Shown: positions 47,852 to 61,394, counted from the first letter of the stretch. The stretch is 64,000 nt of DNA from Phylloscopus collybita (GCA_027886175.1 JAJNNQ010000075.1:4629001-4693000), one strand, 5' to 3'. Notes: generated from the sequence alone by a model not told the origin. Numbers and translations are program-made.

Positions 47852-48124
47852 AACAAGGGTAGGTCTCTAATCTTTTTCTTAGAAAACTGCTGGTTCTGGA
47901 TGGTAATTACAAAAAGGAAGGGAAAGAGTGCACTGGAATGGAAAACTGAAAGTGAATCTGTTCAAGTATGGGCAAGTTACAGGTGACTGAGCACAGCACT
48001 GTTACAGTGAGGGTGAAAAGCTGGACTCAATTCTCAAGAGATGACAACTGCATTGTCTAAAGTACAAGATATACCACAATGATATGGCATTTGATATGAG
48101 GTATTTTTTCCATTGGTGTTGTAG

Positions 48125-48178
48125 GGTGAAGAAGGCTTTCCTGGCTTTCCTGGACTGAAAGGGGACAAAGGAGAAAAA
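48125..48178 (+). CDS. COL22A1: Exon: Gly-X-Y block (54 nt)
   Basis: It codes GEEGFPGFPGLKGDKGEK, six perfect triplets rich in charge (GEE, GDK, GEK). The acceptor is TTGGTGTTGTAG and the donor AAA|GTAAGT. It follows the 15 kb intron. I do not recall an equal block at this place in the human protein, but that memory is not reliable enough to claim a difference. Confidence 0.96.
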
Positions 48179-49742
48179 GTAAGTCTAAGTCTTTATTAGT
48201 TATACTCTGAAAAGTTTAAGTTTATAAAGCTGTTGTGGAAGTCTAATGAAAACTGACCCCCCTCTAAGTGTTTTGTTTTACCTCTGTATTATATTTTGTT
48301 TCACCTCTGTATTATATTTTGTTTCATCTTGTGTTAGCAAGGTGCTCAGAAAAGGAGACTGTGATGTTGTACTGTTTTTCATCAAAGTGTAGCCTAAAGT
48401 TTTTAAACCTATTTATGGTGCTCAGCTACATTTGACAAATTTGTGGAGAATTCAAAGGCATGAGCTTTGACTAAACTTTGTAAAACTCCAAAATATATAA
48501 ATGCAATAGGAAAGGAACTCAGTGCTAATACACACAGAAACACCAGAGTCTCTTCAGTATGAGACATGGAAGGCCTTTACTTGCACTGAACATAAATAAC
48601 TTTTGGACTGTGGTGGCCTTTAGCTGCTTACTGTGTCATCATCTCAAAAAAACCCCAAAATTAAATCCAGTACTGAACTATTTCTGTTGACTAGTATTTA
48701 CTTTGGACACATTTGTTGGAAATCTGTTAATCAAATCCTCATTTGCAGGAGGAATCGTAGGAATTTAAACTTTTCCCACCTCTTATAAAATAGCTAATGT
48801 TCCAGATCACAAGGTAAGATGCCCTTCCAAGTAACACACAACAAACCAGCCTTGTACAAGCACAGCCTATAGTGGCAGCTTGCAGTGCCTGTGTCTGTTT
48901 CTCACTTGAGCCTTTTTTTATGAGACACCTGAGATAAAACTGCTGCAGTGCCTAGAAGTGAAAACACTAAGCCAGTTCCTTGCTGTGTGTTGACTTGCCT
49001 GTTGTTTGTTCCACTCTACATTTGTTCTTTAAATTGCCAGCTGCAGGCAGCAAACTTGCTTTTTCTCCACATTCACTGCTGTTCCTGTTAGTTGGGGAGC
49101 TATCAATCTCAGCATATTTAGTTCCATTCATCCTGGTGCATAGGAAGATTTTAAATGGTAAAATCTTGTATTTAAGTGGCGTTTTGGCTTTCTGTTTGTT
49201 TCCTACACCTTTGCATATTCACAGCTCTGGGACTCACTTCCCAGTGGCCAGGGTCATTTCTGAGGACTGCTTGAGTATATCAAGGCTTCTTTTCTGTTTG
49301 CTTTTTAGGCTTACTACTTATGTGTATTATAGCTCTGCCTAGAGGCTTCTGAGCTTTGGGACGAATGCTGTATAATCAAGGAGGAAAAAAATTAAAAACG
49401 CAATTTTTGAGACAATGGAATTGTGAAGGGAGAAGCTAAGAGAAGATGATATGATAATATTAAGATGACTCAGTTGTTATGTGTCTAATTAGCTCCAGAG
49501 CTTTTATATTAATTTATTTTTAAATGAGTGAAGTGGACGAGAGTGCCTAGTTCCTCATTAGCAGCTCATCAATCGTCCCTAGTGTGTTAATGTCAGCAGC
49601 AGCTCCTCCAGAAACTGTAAATAATAAATGTTTGTGTTGAAATGTTTCTCCTCATTTCTTATTCTCTAGAAGCGCTGCTCGTGTCTCTGCACTTGCAGCG
49701 GGTGTTAATGCTGTGCTGATGATAACTCTGTTGTTGTTACAG
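48179..49742 (+). other. COL22A1: Intron, 1564 nt
   Basis: A 23-bp tandem duplication lies at 48281-48326. Nothing else is recognised. Confidence 0.88.
48281..48326. repeat. Exact 23-bp tandem duplication
   Basis: The unit starting CCTCTGTATTATATTTTG occupies 48281-48303 and is repeated without change at 48304-48326. It sits about 100 nt past the donor of the preceding exon. Confidence 0.95.
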
Positions 49743-49796
49743 GGTTCCCTGGGCTTACCTGGCCCCCCTGGGAGAGATGGAGCAAAAGGAGAAGCC
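49743..49796 (+). CDS. COL22A1: Exon: Gly-X-Y block (54 nt)
   Basis: It codes GSLGLPGPPGRDGAKGEA, six perfect triplets. The acceptor is GTTGTTGTTACAG and the donor GCC|GTAAGC. The peptide GSLGLPGPPGRDG is one of the stretches that agrees with collagen XXII as I recall it and helps to fix the gene identity within the helix. Confidence 0.97.
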
Positions 49797-51061
49797 GTAA
49801 GCCTTTTTGTTCCTCCCATGTAATCCTGCTTTTCAGTGCGAGGCAGGCAGTGGGAATCAATCTGCCTTGAGTGGAACACGTCTGGGGGATTTGTGTGGCC
49901 GTTTTAGGAGCAGCAGAAACAATTGGTAGGAGGTTGATAGCCCCAAAACTTTCCCTCACATGTCTGCAGCCAAGGCAGGTGTCCTAAGGATTAACCATTG
50001 CTGGAGGGTCCTGTTATCAGCTCTGTTATCATTCATCAAGGAGGGACAGGGAGAAGCCTGTGGTTTGGGACCTGCTAGTAAATAGCTGCAGCTGCAGAGC
50101 CTGGCCACTTGTTTTATGGCTGGCAAGGAGTCCCTGGCTAGCAGAGATGCCAAAGGTGCAAGGGACCATCTTGTGTTTCCACAGCAGACATGGGCTGGGG
50201 AAACTGGAGTCTTGGTCACAGAAGAAAAGACATCAACTCCTCTTGTCCACTGATATAAACTAAGAGAAGAGGAGGAGGTCACGGTTAGTTAGGAAGGATG
50301 CAGGGTACCAAATACTGCCTGTAGGAAGAGACTACCGTTGAAACACAAACCCACAAATATATTTTCCAGTAACTCATAGAAGTGTGTTTTAGAGCCTTAC
50401 ATCCTTTCCCCTGCTTGATCACCTGATGTTGAACCTTTACCATGTCATTCACTGTCCCTTTGTGGCAGTCACTTGGTGGTAACTGAAGGAGCTTGGGAAA
50501 GGATTCTGTAGAAGGCAGGCATACAGAAAAGGAGTGGCACACAGCAAAAAAGCTCTTTTCCTTACATCCTGTTTCTTCTTCCACATTTGTCATACTTTGG
50601 AAAAACTGTGACAATTTTTCAGTATTACTTCCAGAACTAATGCAATGTCATCACATCACACATGGCATGGGATTAGACAGTGTCATATTTGTACCTGAAG
50701 AATTCCTTATAAGATGTGTTTATACACTGCAAGGTGACAATTCAAGAACAAATGCATCATGCTGACTCCAAGGAATCCATCTTTGCATGCTGTAATCAGT
50801 GCAAGCTGTTCACAACGTAGGGAACTCATTTTTTACTATTTGGTTGTGTTTTGTGAGCAGATGAAGACCTGCTTCAGTTTTCATTTTCTTTCGTTCTGCT
50901 TTCATTTTTGTGAGGAAGACACATTTTAAACTTTCAGATCTCTGTATAATGGCACTCAGGACTGTCAGTATTTCTAATTGCATGTACTGACTAGTCTGAG
51001 CTAGCCTAGCCTTTATATAGAAAATATTTGTGTTTACCAGTGATATTTCTGTTACTTGCAG
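49797..51061 (+). other. COL22A1: Intron, 1265 nt
   Basis: No named repeat and no further exon seen. A 109-residue frame on the other strand has no family resemblance. Confidence 0.9.
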
Positions 51062-51115
51062 GGTGAACGAGGACAGCCAGGAGCGTTTGGACTGCCTGGG
51101 CCAGCAGGTCCAAAG
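51062..51115 (+). CDS. COL22A1: Exon: Gly-X-Y block (54 nt)
   Basis: It codes GERGQPGAFGLPGPAGPK, six perfect triplets. The acceptor is CTGTTACTTGCAG and the donor AAG|GTAAGC. GQP and GLP carry Pro in the Y position, where hydroxylation is expected. Confidence 0.97.
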
Positions 51116-54100
51116 GTAAGCTTTCCATTTCTTCTTTACATGGCAGGGATACTTTTTTTCACTGACTTTTTATGTTTACATGGCTTGAATTACTCCTTGT
51201 TGATGACATTTGATATTCTCACTGCTGAATGAAGAAACTCAAAGTGCTTATCTTCATCAGGGGTCTGCTGAGGTACCAGCAATTATGCAAAGTGTGTAAA
51301 AAGAAGAAAAAACTTTTGTTCAACCAACAGCATAGCTAGAGAAGGTGAAGAAAACATGTTTTGGGGCACATAAGCCTTGTGTCATGTCTTCAGTAGCTTT
51401 CCCAGCTCTCACTAAGATGTAGGTGAGAATCATTATCCCTACTCTATGACTTGAAAAAAGATAATGTAGAGATCCTATCCTGAATGTTTCTGCCTATTTT
51501 GGCAGCTTCAGTTTTGTACCAGTGAACAGTGCCTGAATGTTACAGAACTTGAGCTAGTGCTTGTATCAGTGGGTTTGCTTCAAACAAGGTGCTTCTGAAT
51601 GCAGATCTGGTGAGACTTAGCTGAGCATCAGAAATGCAAATTTTGAAGCAGCAATTTTTTAACCTCCTTTCAAAGTCTCAGCTCTCCTTGCCTTGCTCCC
51701 TGGTTATTGAGGGGATAAATACCCCTCAGGTGGTTTCAGCCTTGTTGTTGTTACACAAAAAGTAGATGGTACATTTTGACAAATGTGTTTTTAGGTGTAT
51801 CATGCACAGGAAGTTCAGCTCATTCTGTGAAAGGTGCTGCAAGGACAACAATTTGATTGCCTGAATTAACTTCACTCAGTTCTGTTCCTGTACAAGCCAA
51901 GGCCTATGAATATCTCATCTTTCTGGAAGAGCCATTTCTAGTCATCTAAATCTCACACTGAGTTCACTGATGCCATTATCCTCCAACAGGAGTTAAGTAT
52001 GTCAGCACCTTTCTGGGTGTAGCATTGACTGTCCCTGGGCTCTGTCTGAGAGGACTTGATTGAAGCAGGTCATATACAGGTCCTCTGTGTTCCTCAGCTA
52101 TGCAGAGCCCTGTCTCCAAAATGTCCCTGAGTCTTTGCATAGGGGGAAATTCACCCTTTCCCAATGCCCCATCAGGAGGGTATCACAACTCACCAGGAGT
52201 TGGTAGATTAGCAGAGATACTTGGCAGCCATCCCAGGGCTCTCTGTGGAAACCATATTGGCCTCAGCAGGGGATAAATGACACATGCAAAGCAAGGCTGG
52301 GCTGAGCTGAATGGAGGCACACATTGAATATTTTGCCTTCAGTGGAATTTGGATCTTGGATGAAATGAACTGAATTCATTGCTCACAAATGCTTTTTAGC
52401 TGCATCTCTCCTATCAAGTAAATAAATACATATTTTCTCTCTATCCTGCATGTCTCATGTGGTGGAATTAAAAACCAGAAGGCTATATGATGCTCTTTGT
52501 GGTATAAACCTCCTCACACTTCCTTTGCAAAGCTTTTACAAACCAAATTAAGCTGAGGCATCTACCTCTTCCTCAAGGTGGACTTGATCCTGCTCCCTAT
52601 TTCCCACCAGGTTCTTCAGGAACATGCAGTTCAGCCAATTAATGAGGCAATGCTGAATAGAAGGAGTTCAGATCTATGGGCTGGGCAGGACAGGTGCTGG
52701 TGTGGCTGGACTTAAAGACCTCTGACTGGACAGTGCCAGGTGCTCCCAGGGAAGCCATGAACTTGGCCAACCCCAGCCTCTCACAGTGCTTAAATATAAA
52801 ATTATTGTGTATATTCACCATGACTTTCATTTACCTCAATGGATGCATTGGCTGTGTGCAGTGTCCTTGAGCTGGATTCTGGCCTGAGCTATTTTAAGAA
52901 GTAACCCTGACCTGCTGACAGGGCTTTAAATTCTAAAATAGGAATCCACACTCCTTTACCCCTTGGTGTGAAGCCTGAGCACCTCATCAAAGTGGAACAA
53001 GGTGTGTAAGCATGGGTGGAGTTGGAAATTAGAGAGGTCACATCTCCAATTACTGGTGTAATGATTATTTAGGGGTTTTTTTTGCCACATCACTTACTTT
53101 TGTCATCATCATCAATACAGCAGCTCTAGGTTCTACCCCAGGCTCCATGGGGAGCAACATTGCAGTTTTTCTGGTTGGTTGGGTTGTGATCCTTCCTGTG
53201 TCAAACCACCTTCATTAGCATTGAGCCAGGCAAGCCCAGTGTGTGCTCAGCAATGATACCTGTGCCCCAGGAAACTCAGCCCCTTGTTTATCTACTTGGC
53301 CGAGGAGCCTTTTGCTTCAGTGGGAATTGCCAGCACTTTCTTTTAAGAAGTTGTCTTGTACTTTTTACAGACCTCATTAATTGTGTGAAGCTTCCAGTAG
53401 CACAGATAAGAGTCCTCCAGACTTCTGGTAATGGAATTTCAGTCCGGAAATGACTGTTGAGCCCATTTGGGTTCATGTACAGGTTACAGGAATGATACAG
53501 CCTTGGTATGTCATCCCTGGTTTTACTGGTTTTGCTTCTTAGTGATGTCTCCAGGGGAGATTGTTCCTAGCTCAGTGTCTTCAGCATAAAACTGTAGGGT
53601 TTGGAGTGTTTTTTTTTTCTTTTTCATCAGACTTGGAGGGTAAACTTCTTTGTTCCCCAAGAGGGATGTGTGATCTTCTTGGCTACAAGCTGGGCACAAA
53701 GAAGAGTTTTTAAAGTCAGCCTTGTGCTGAGGTGTTGGAGCTTCTGGTTACAGATGTCATGGTAGTCTGAGATGGCAAGAAACATCCACTGGGCAGTGGG
53801 GAAAACTCCCACATAAATATGTGGGACCTGGCAGGTTAATTTAAATGGAATAAATGGGTCCAGAGAAAAAGGGTCATATCTCTGTTCATTGTACGATATT
53901 ATAGCAGAGAAATAAAGTTTGGATTTTTTGAGATCAGACCCTTTAGCCTGCAATATCCTGCAGCAAATATTCAACCTTTTCCTTCGTTTTCCACCCCCCG
54001 TATCTCTAATAAAAGGATAAAGAGGTTTTATGTGGTTGTCATTGCTGTGGCACAGACATAGCTATAGCATTCCCATCTGAACTGACAGTTATCTGCACTT

Positions 54101-54710
54101 AATAGAAAAAGCAGAGGGAGAGGGAAAAAAAAATCAATCCTTTGAAATAAAAAGTATTAGGTAAGAGTTTCATTTTGACAAATTTCCTTCTTTCTTGCTC
54201 GAGCTGTCGAAGGTCTCACGCTTCTCTGGTTTACCAGACATGATCTCAGCACAGGCCTTGAGTGGGTTCAGCACATCTCATCCAGACAAACCCAGTTTCT
54301 CTATAACTTGGGCTGAGTGTTACAACCACACTTTATGTAACAGGACTGAGTTGGACTTCTGTAATTTGGACCACTTGGAGCAGGACTCTGTTTCTCTTGG
54401 GGTTTTGCCTAGACTTTGGTAGCAATATTTTTCTGCAGGCTGAAGGAGAGATTTAGGTGCACGCCTGCTGCTCTCCCTCTGCTATTAGAGGACTTTCAAT
54501 GCTTCCTGACCTTGCAGAGGTTCTCACATGCCTGATCCCAGAGCCACCTTTCCTTGTGCTTGAACCCTACTCTTGTTAACCTGCACTGGGGAAAAAAAGC
54601 CTCAGTTCTGCTACTAATTAATTGCAAATACATCTTACATTTTTAATTTTATTATCTTTTTAATATAAAACTTCTATTAATACAAAATGTAGTAATTATT
54701 TTTAAATTAT

Positions 54711-54730
54711 TTAATAATAATAATAATAAT
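54711..54730. repeat. (TAA)n microsatellite
   Basis: About six TAA units in a generally AT-rich stretch (54640-54730). Confidence 0.88.
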
Positions 54731-55153
54731 ATGTGTATCTGTTTTGAAGCCTTATCCATTACAGCCACCAGCCTAGTGTTAGACAGGAGTTAGACAGATG
54801 AGAGTGGTGGGAAAGGGGAAGTGATATAAGTAAGAGAATGATCAGTCAAATAGTTGATATAAGATGCCAAACCAATTCTCTAGGTCAACTTGTCAGGCCC
54901 AGGCTGTCTCCATGGGAGAGCTCTGACAGCTGAGCCTGTTCAGCTCAGGATACAGATAATTTTCTGGCATTGTAAGACACATAAAGGCACACTGTGAGTG
55001 CTCTCCATTATGGTGTACCTTCTCCAGGGCAAGTCAGTGCACAACCAGCTGAAGGACTGATGAAATGTACCTGATCCTCTGGCATTTTTTCTTATCAGTA
55101 AAAATAAACATTGGAAGATTTAGTTCTGATCTGATTCTTTTCATTTACTCTTC

Positions 55154-55187
55154 AAAACATATAACTTTGAAAAACATATAATTTTGA
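55154..55187. repeat. 17-bp tandem duplication
   Basis: AAAACATATAACTTTGA (55154-55170) is repeated next to itself with one C-to-T change (55171-55187). Confidence 0.9.
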
Positions 55188-55582
55188 AAATGGTGGTCAC
55201 TTTGCAGCAATGTATACCTTTGCTTTGTTCCATTAACACTGTGTTCAGGAGCCCCAAGAGGTGCTGTGTGCAACAGCTGACATTGCCAAACCTGAAATAA
55301 CCTGTAGAGAGACCTGTATGGGAAAGTTGCCTTTGTAGGTTAAGACTGAAAGCAGAAGGATAAAATTTGCTAATATATGAGGGGACAGAGGAAAATATTG
55401 GCGTGTCAGTTTGGGTGAGTAGTTGGAAAGTAAGACATTACTCCTGTATTAGCTCTGAGAGAGTCAAGAAGACTCAGTGTTAGCCTGGAAGAGCAAGTTG
55501 CCTTTCTGACTAACTAATTTTATTCTTGGTTTTTTATGTGAAAATGTTTCTGGTGGTTTACTGTATCTCAATTCCTTGCCAG

Positions 55583-55636
55583 GGATCTGAGGGAAGACAG
55601 GGTCCTCCAGGCATTAAAGGCTACGTAGGTGCACCG
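55583..55636 (+). CDS. COL22A1: Exon: Gly-X-Y block (54 nt)
   Basis: It codes GSEGRQGPPGIKGYVGAP, six perfect triplets. The acceptor is AATTCCTTGCCAG and the donor CCG|GTAAGT. GYV is an unusual triplet with two bulky residues; the remainder is ordinary. Confidence 0.96.
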
Positions 55637-57711
55637 GTAAGTCATGGCTCTTGTTCAATTTCTAACGCTCTAGAAACTTTCTTTACTTTTTCAGTGTGTT
55701 CTGTCCAGATATATTTTTCTCATTATTATTATTAAGCAATCTATAGTCTGTCTGACCACTTACCTGTACTGTGTCCAAGTGGTGAAACTTTCTTGACTTC
55801 ACTGAGTTTCTTCTGTCTTCTTTAAATGAGAGCAGACCTGTAGCCAGTAGAGAGGTGTCAAAAATGACTTGATTACTGAGATAACGGTTGATGATTTTGT
55901 GATACTCCCACTGTAATGCAATTGCTTTGGTCTGTGATGATACACCATTTATATGGTGCTTGAAAAACTTAATCAGAACACCAAGAAAAAATACCACCTC
56001 TCAGCAAGTTTCCAGTCATATTTTCAAAGCTCTCAGGGAATTGCCTTTGGGCTCAGGGGACAAACCTGCATTGAATCAACAGACAGCAAGATCAAAATAA
56101 AATAGATTCTATCCAGTTAGCACCTCTGTCTTGTAGTCCCAGCTTGGTAAGCAGGCTTTAAGCTGGTGTTGGAAAGGCTGACTGGATTTTCTGAGATTTG
56201 ATGACCCAGATGGGGGTCACCTCCCACAGGCTGGGGGATGAAAGGATTGTGAGCTGCCCTGCCAAGATGCTGGTGGATGAAAAGTTGGACATGAGCTGAC
56301 AGTGGGCACTCACAGCCCAAAAGCACCTTGGGCAGCAGGTGAGGGAAATGATTCTGCTCCTCTGCTCTGCTCTGGTGAGACCCCACCTGCAGTGCTTGCA
56401 TCCAGCTCTTGGGTCCCAGCGCAGGAAAGATTCATGGACTTCTGAGAGCGGGTCCAGAACAGGGCCATGAAAGTGGCAGGAAGGCTGCAGCACCTCTCCT
56501 GTGAGATAAGGCTGAGCGCTGAGGTTGCTCAGTGTGGAGAAGGCTCTGAGGAGACCTTAATGTGGCCTTTAAATATTTAAAAAGTGACAAACTTTTTAAT
56601 AAGACGTGTTGTGATAGGGCAAGGGGTAATGGTTAAGTAAAAGGGATTAGGTTTAGATTAGATATAAGGCAGCAATTTTTTACTATGAGAATGGTGAGAA
56701 TCTGGAACACGATGTCTGGAGAGGTGGTGGATGCTCCATTCTTGGAAACATTCAAGGGCAGCTTGGACTGGGCTCTGAGCAACTTGCTCTAGTATAAAAT
56801 AGCCCTGCCCATTAAGATGATTATGGAAATCATCCTGAGGGCCAAATATACCCAGACATGGAGCTCTCATTAGCTTGGAGGTAAGACTCCACTATAGTGT
56901 AAAGTGAAGTGAAGTTTAAATTATTACAGCAAGAAGCACTATAAGCTTTGGCAGTGTCAGAGACGTCACTACTACAAAAAGCATATTTGTCTCTCTATAA
57001 CTATTAGTTGATTGTTCAGTTTCTACAATACAGGTGAAATACAAGGTGTTTTCTGAGCCAAGGGAAGGTGAAATCCCGTTGTGCCCATTGAGTTGATTGT
57101 GGTAGTGCCACAACAAACTGAGCTCCAGTTTCTCATGTTTCTGGTGTAGCTGGGAGGAGATGAATTACGCAGTCCTGAGGAACGCTGGCATTGCATTCAC
57201 AGCACAAAAATGTGCTGGGCCCCCAAGGCAGAGTGCATCTAACTTTTGGCAGTTTTCAAAGCTACCTGCTGTCTGTCTGGCTGCCACATCCAAACCCACC
57301 AGGAATGGGAATTCTTGGTTGTTTATGCGATAGGTTTTCTCATCAGTATTGTCCTTTACCATGTTCTCATTGTTTACAAGAAACTTGAAAAATGCAGAGC
57401 ATTGGTTGTTTTCCAGACCATCTGCAACTGTGGTGTGTTGCCTGTCCCTCCACTCTGCTGTTGGCAGGAGGGTCATGTGTCTGCAGGCAATATAATATTA
57501 CAGATGTTCTTGGGCTCACAAGCCCTGCTCTGTGAGTCTGCTTAGATCATGCCTGCGGCCAGCTTTGAGGACTGGCAACACAGAAAATGTCCTGGAGGTT
57601 CACTTGAATAGATTGTGCAGATGTGCACATTGATTTGGTGACTAATTAGAAGAGGTAACTATGCCTCTACTTGGATTTATCTTTTTAATCTCTGTTTATT
57701 TTTATTTTTAG
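55637..57711 (+). other. COL22A1: Intron, 2075 nt
   Basis: A CR1 copy of about 690 bases (56130-56820) fills a third of it. No further exon seen. Confidence 0.87.
56130..56820 (+). mobile_element. CR1 LINE fragment, sense
   Basis: Landmarks in CR1 order: CAGTGGGCACTCACAGCCCA, GAAATGATTCTGCTCCTCTG, GTGAGACCCCACCTGCAGTG, GGCTGCAGCACCTCTCCTGT, GATAGGGCAAGGGGTAATGG, GGTTTAGATTAGATATAAGG and GGATGCTCCATTCTTGG. A short deletion is visible around the 'aaatatttaaaaagtgacaa' part and the reverse transcriptase frame is broken. The similarity fades after AAAATAGCCCTGCCCATT. Confidence 0.93.
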
Positions 57712-57756
57712 GGTCTACAAGGAGAAAGAGGAGAAAAGGGAACACGAGGAGACAAG
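57712..57756 (+). CDS. COL22A1: Exon: Gly-X-Y block (45 nt)
   Basis: It codes GLQGERGEKGTRGDK, five perfect triplets with a dense mix of charges and no proline. The acceptor is TTTATTTTTAG and the donor AAG|GTATTC, the weakest-looking donor of the window. The peptide GLQGERGEKGTRG agrees with collagen XXII as I recall it. Confidence 0.96.
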
Positions 57757-60700
57757 GTATTCCTGCTGCATGCTAGGAAAAGCCAGGCTTTACCTTTGTT
57801 CATTAGGTGAGGTGGACTACCAGGCCAGCAGCTCTGAAAAGGGCTGGAGTTTCCTAACGATGCTGCACTTTCAAGTGCTCTCTACCTCCCACGGGTGTGC
57901 AGGAGGGCTTTGGGGATCTATGCTGTCTAGTAAGCACATTTAGGGACTTCTTGTGTGTGTGTAGCCAGGGATGGGGAAGACGGAGGAGGAGACGAGTGGA
58001 GGTTGCCCGTGTGGAGATCTGAAGGGCTGTCCACATTGTGTGCACAACCTGAGAGCTGAGAATGGTCACTGACTGCCACTGACCAGCGTTTTCCCATCTC
58101 ATTCCAGTTTTTCACATCATCCAGCTTCCTATATTTCTTCTCCCATCCCCATAAACTCACTAGCAGTAAGTACCAGGTAATTTGTACTATGTCAGAGGTT
58201 TCAACCAAATGGAGTTGCTTCCCAGTTCCATGTTCTCCTCCTGACTGTGAAGAGCTGTTTCACAGAGTACAGGTCACTCTGGGATTTGAACCATGTTTGT
58301 GGCTCAAGGAAAAGACCAAATGCTTATTATACCTAGAATGGTCACTTAAAAGGAGAGCTGGACAGGCACAAAGCCTCAGTTATTTCAGTTTACTCATTGT
58401 CTTCAGAGAGACCTCAGATGTGCACCCACTTCTGCTGTAGACCTCCTTGGCAATGCTCAGGGTCCCCCAAAAATGTTCTGTCTTGCTTATGACTGAAGCC
58501 AGTCCTGACTCAGGTTTATCTCAGGGAGGGTCTAGCAGCTTTGCCTGTGTTTGTGTAAAGGAGGGAGTCATCATCTTGCTGGCATAGCTCTGTTCCCATT
58601 TCTCAGTCTCCATCTTCTTCTGGAGAGAAAACCCAGCAATTAACACCAAACTTTTGCCTACTGGGAAAAATTATCAGTAGACCCTTAGTGTGAGATATTG
58701 TGTTTCTCTTTACCAACGTCCTTTCTGCTGTTTATGATAAAGTAGCCATGACCATATTTTGTATTACCTATCCTCATTATTATAGCTACAGCAAATGGCT
58801 GGATTGTACTTTATCTTTGTCATGCTTTTCCTTCAGCCCTTCACAGAACTGGATAGGTGTCCTGTGTCTAGCCAGTGCCTCTTCTGCTTTTCCAGAGGCA
58901 ACATTGTCTAATCTGCTGGAATATTTGGCTCCTGGAAGAAAATCCATCTTTCTGACATCACTGTGATGGGAGAGGAAGCTGGAGCTGTGTGTGGGCAGAC
59001 AACTGACTAAGTAGAGGAAGATTAAAGTGGGGAAGAAATGAATTAGGTTTTGTTTCATTAGAAGGATCTGCACAATTAGAGATGCCCCTCCCCCATATTT
59101 TTTTTTTCCTGAAGCAGCCAAATCTCTGCTACAAAAATTGTACTTTGATTTTTTTCCAGGTTTCAGTAATGGTCTCAGTGCACCCACTGCCAGTGCTTTA
59201 ACTTCTACCAGTCAGTACTACTGTGAAAACAGTGGGCGTAAATTTGTGGGCCAAATATTTTCTTGTCTGCTCTTCAGTCTGTAACCTGAATACTGACACC
59301 TACGCAACCTCTGTTTCTTTGTGCCTGAAGAGAAAAGGGGTTATAATATCAGATGGGAGCACTAGTTCATGCACTGAGTATTGCTTTATCAAGTTTTCCC
59401 CCTTACTACCCAAAAAGCCCTAAGTATCCTATCCATCTTGCTGAATTTTTCACATAACCTGGGACCTCGGATGTAAATATTAAGGTTTTATAGTGAGGTT
59501 TCCAAATCCAGTAATATGGGTTACACCTGCACTTTAGGAAAAGCACTGCACCATGTGAGGGATATCTCATGCCCTTTTGCATCCAACGAGCTCATTGCAG
59601 ACCCCGGGATAGACTCCAGAGATAATTGTGTTGCACTGCCCTGCTAACAGGACCCATATTTGTATGTGACACTTAGCATTCTAATTTAGGCATGTCCAGC
59701 AGTTCAGTGTGACAAAGGGCCTTGCTTTTGCTGCAGAATCCTGTGCCCATCCTGTAAAACCTTGTCTGTTTTACTGAGAAAGCATTGTGCAAGAAGGCAG
59801 CAGGACTGGTCTGCTGCTGCCAGATCCCTCTGTAGAGGGTTTTTTTTCTCCTCCAGCTTTTCCTGGGCCCTACAGACTCCTGGGTAATCATTTTTCCAAC
59901 CAATCATTAAATTTTCTAAATGGCAGAGGTCAGAGAGCAGCACTGAAGTTTTGAGAGAATTGTCATTTCCCCTAGTTGCTTGTGAATCTTCACCATTTTG
60001 TTCCACTAGTTAAAAGAAGAAAAAAAACAGTAGAACACAGGAGAAAGAAATGGATGCTTAAAGTGAAAATCTGAGAATGAAACTTTAATGTGTTTGTTCT
60101 CTTTGTTAGAAGTACCTTTTACTGAGTAGCCTTATTTAAAGAATGGAAAAATAATGAAAAATATTTATAATGACAGATTTTTCTGAAGAAACAGCAGAAA
60201 ACACAATCGTTTGGAGTGTTCTCAAACAGCTTTTTTTTTTGTATTTGCTTGTATGAATAATACATTTGCCTTTCCCAGCCCCCACTGGTAGCAGTAAGAA
60301 CATCGACACTTTTCTGTTTTGGCAGCTAAACCAGCGTGTGTGAAGTACTCATTGCTGCAGTGTATTGATGTTAAAAATTCTCCTGGGAACACACTGCACA
60401 TTTTGTCAGCAATATGCCATGCTGTTGCTTGCTGAACGTCTTAAATTCAGAATATTTGTAGTTCAGGCAGTGCAAAGGAAAGAATTAATGTGGAAGCTAT
60501 CACCTCTAAAGCAAGTGGATCTGGGTGTCTGACACTGGTTTTCAGCTGCTTTCTGGAGGATATGGGTCTTTCTAATTTAATTCCTTCAATACATAATTTG
60601 AAATAACATTTAAGTTAGAAGATTGATTGGCTTTCTAAGCAGGAAAAATAAATAGTGATTAGCAAATCCATTTCTGACTTGGCAAATAAATGTAGTTTAC

Positions 60701-61394
60701 AAAAGAAGCTAATTAAATCCGATGCCATAAGCATAGGTTTGCAGGTAATAACAGTGGTCTGGGTTTAAGATATATAAAACCACTAAAAAAATAGCATAAA
60801 GCTTAGTTTTCTGTCACTGCTTGTACTTGTAGAATTTGCTTTTACATGCACATTCATGTTAACATTGGCACTGTATGTGTGTTTGATAGTTTATATTCAG
60901 CTGTGTGTGAAGGATCCAAACAAAATCTGAGTTTCAGAGGTTTAAGAACTTTAGAGAGTACAAGAAAGTCCCTGTTTCTAGGAGTTTTTAAAGTAAAGAG
61001 ATTGAAAGGTCAAAGGCCACATCAGTAGGAGAAAAGTGAAGTTCAGCAGAAGTATGTAATTGATCCAGTTATCTCTATCAAGAACCTCGATTATAAAATA
61101 TGAAACATGTTGAGCTTGAATATGGAACAGTAGACATCAGGGTCAGAATTCAAAATTATCCTGTAAACGCAATTCCCCAAAGCAGAAGATGACATTGAGA
61201 AGGGGCAGCTGCAGGATGTTTCATACACATAGGACAACAAATTGCTATTATGGATTGGGAACAACTGATCAAGGAACTGTCTTGTGGAAGGGGGTTGGTG
61301 TAAAGTAAACATTATCCTGAGATTTAAACAGAAGAATAGTCTATAAAAGATGAAAACATATTCCTGCTCAAAGTTAGCCTCACGTGTATTGAGT

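Larger units (their letters stand above)
32946..48124 (+). other. COL22A1: Intron, 15179 nt, rich in repeats
   Basis: The largest complete intron. It holds antisense CR1 ends near 34653 and 40557, a sense CR1 piece near 46515, a solo LTR at 44490, a pyrimidine tract at 39344, an A/C-only tract at 42883 and short duplications near 45855. I searched for further Gly-X-Y exons with proper splice sites and saw none, but a 36- to 54-nt exon could be missed by eye. Confidence 0.75.
51116..55582 (+). other. COL22A1: Intron, 4467 nt
   Basis: It holds a short (TAA)n run near 54711 and a 17-bp tandem repeat at 55154. No CR1 copy or exon recognised. Confidence 0.82.
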
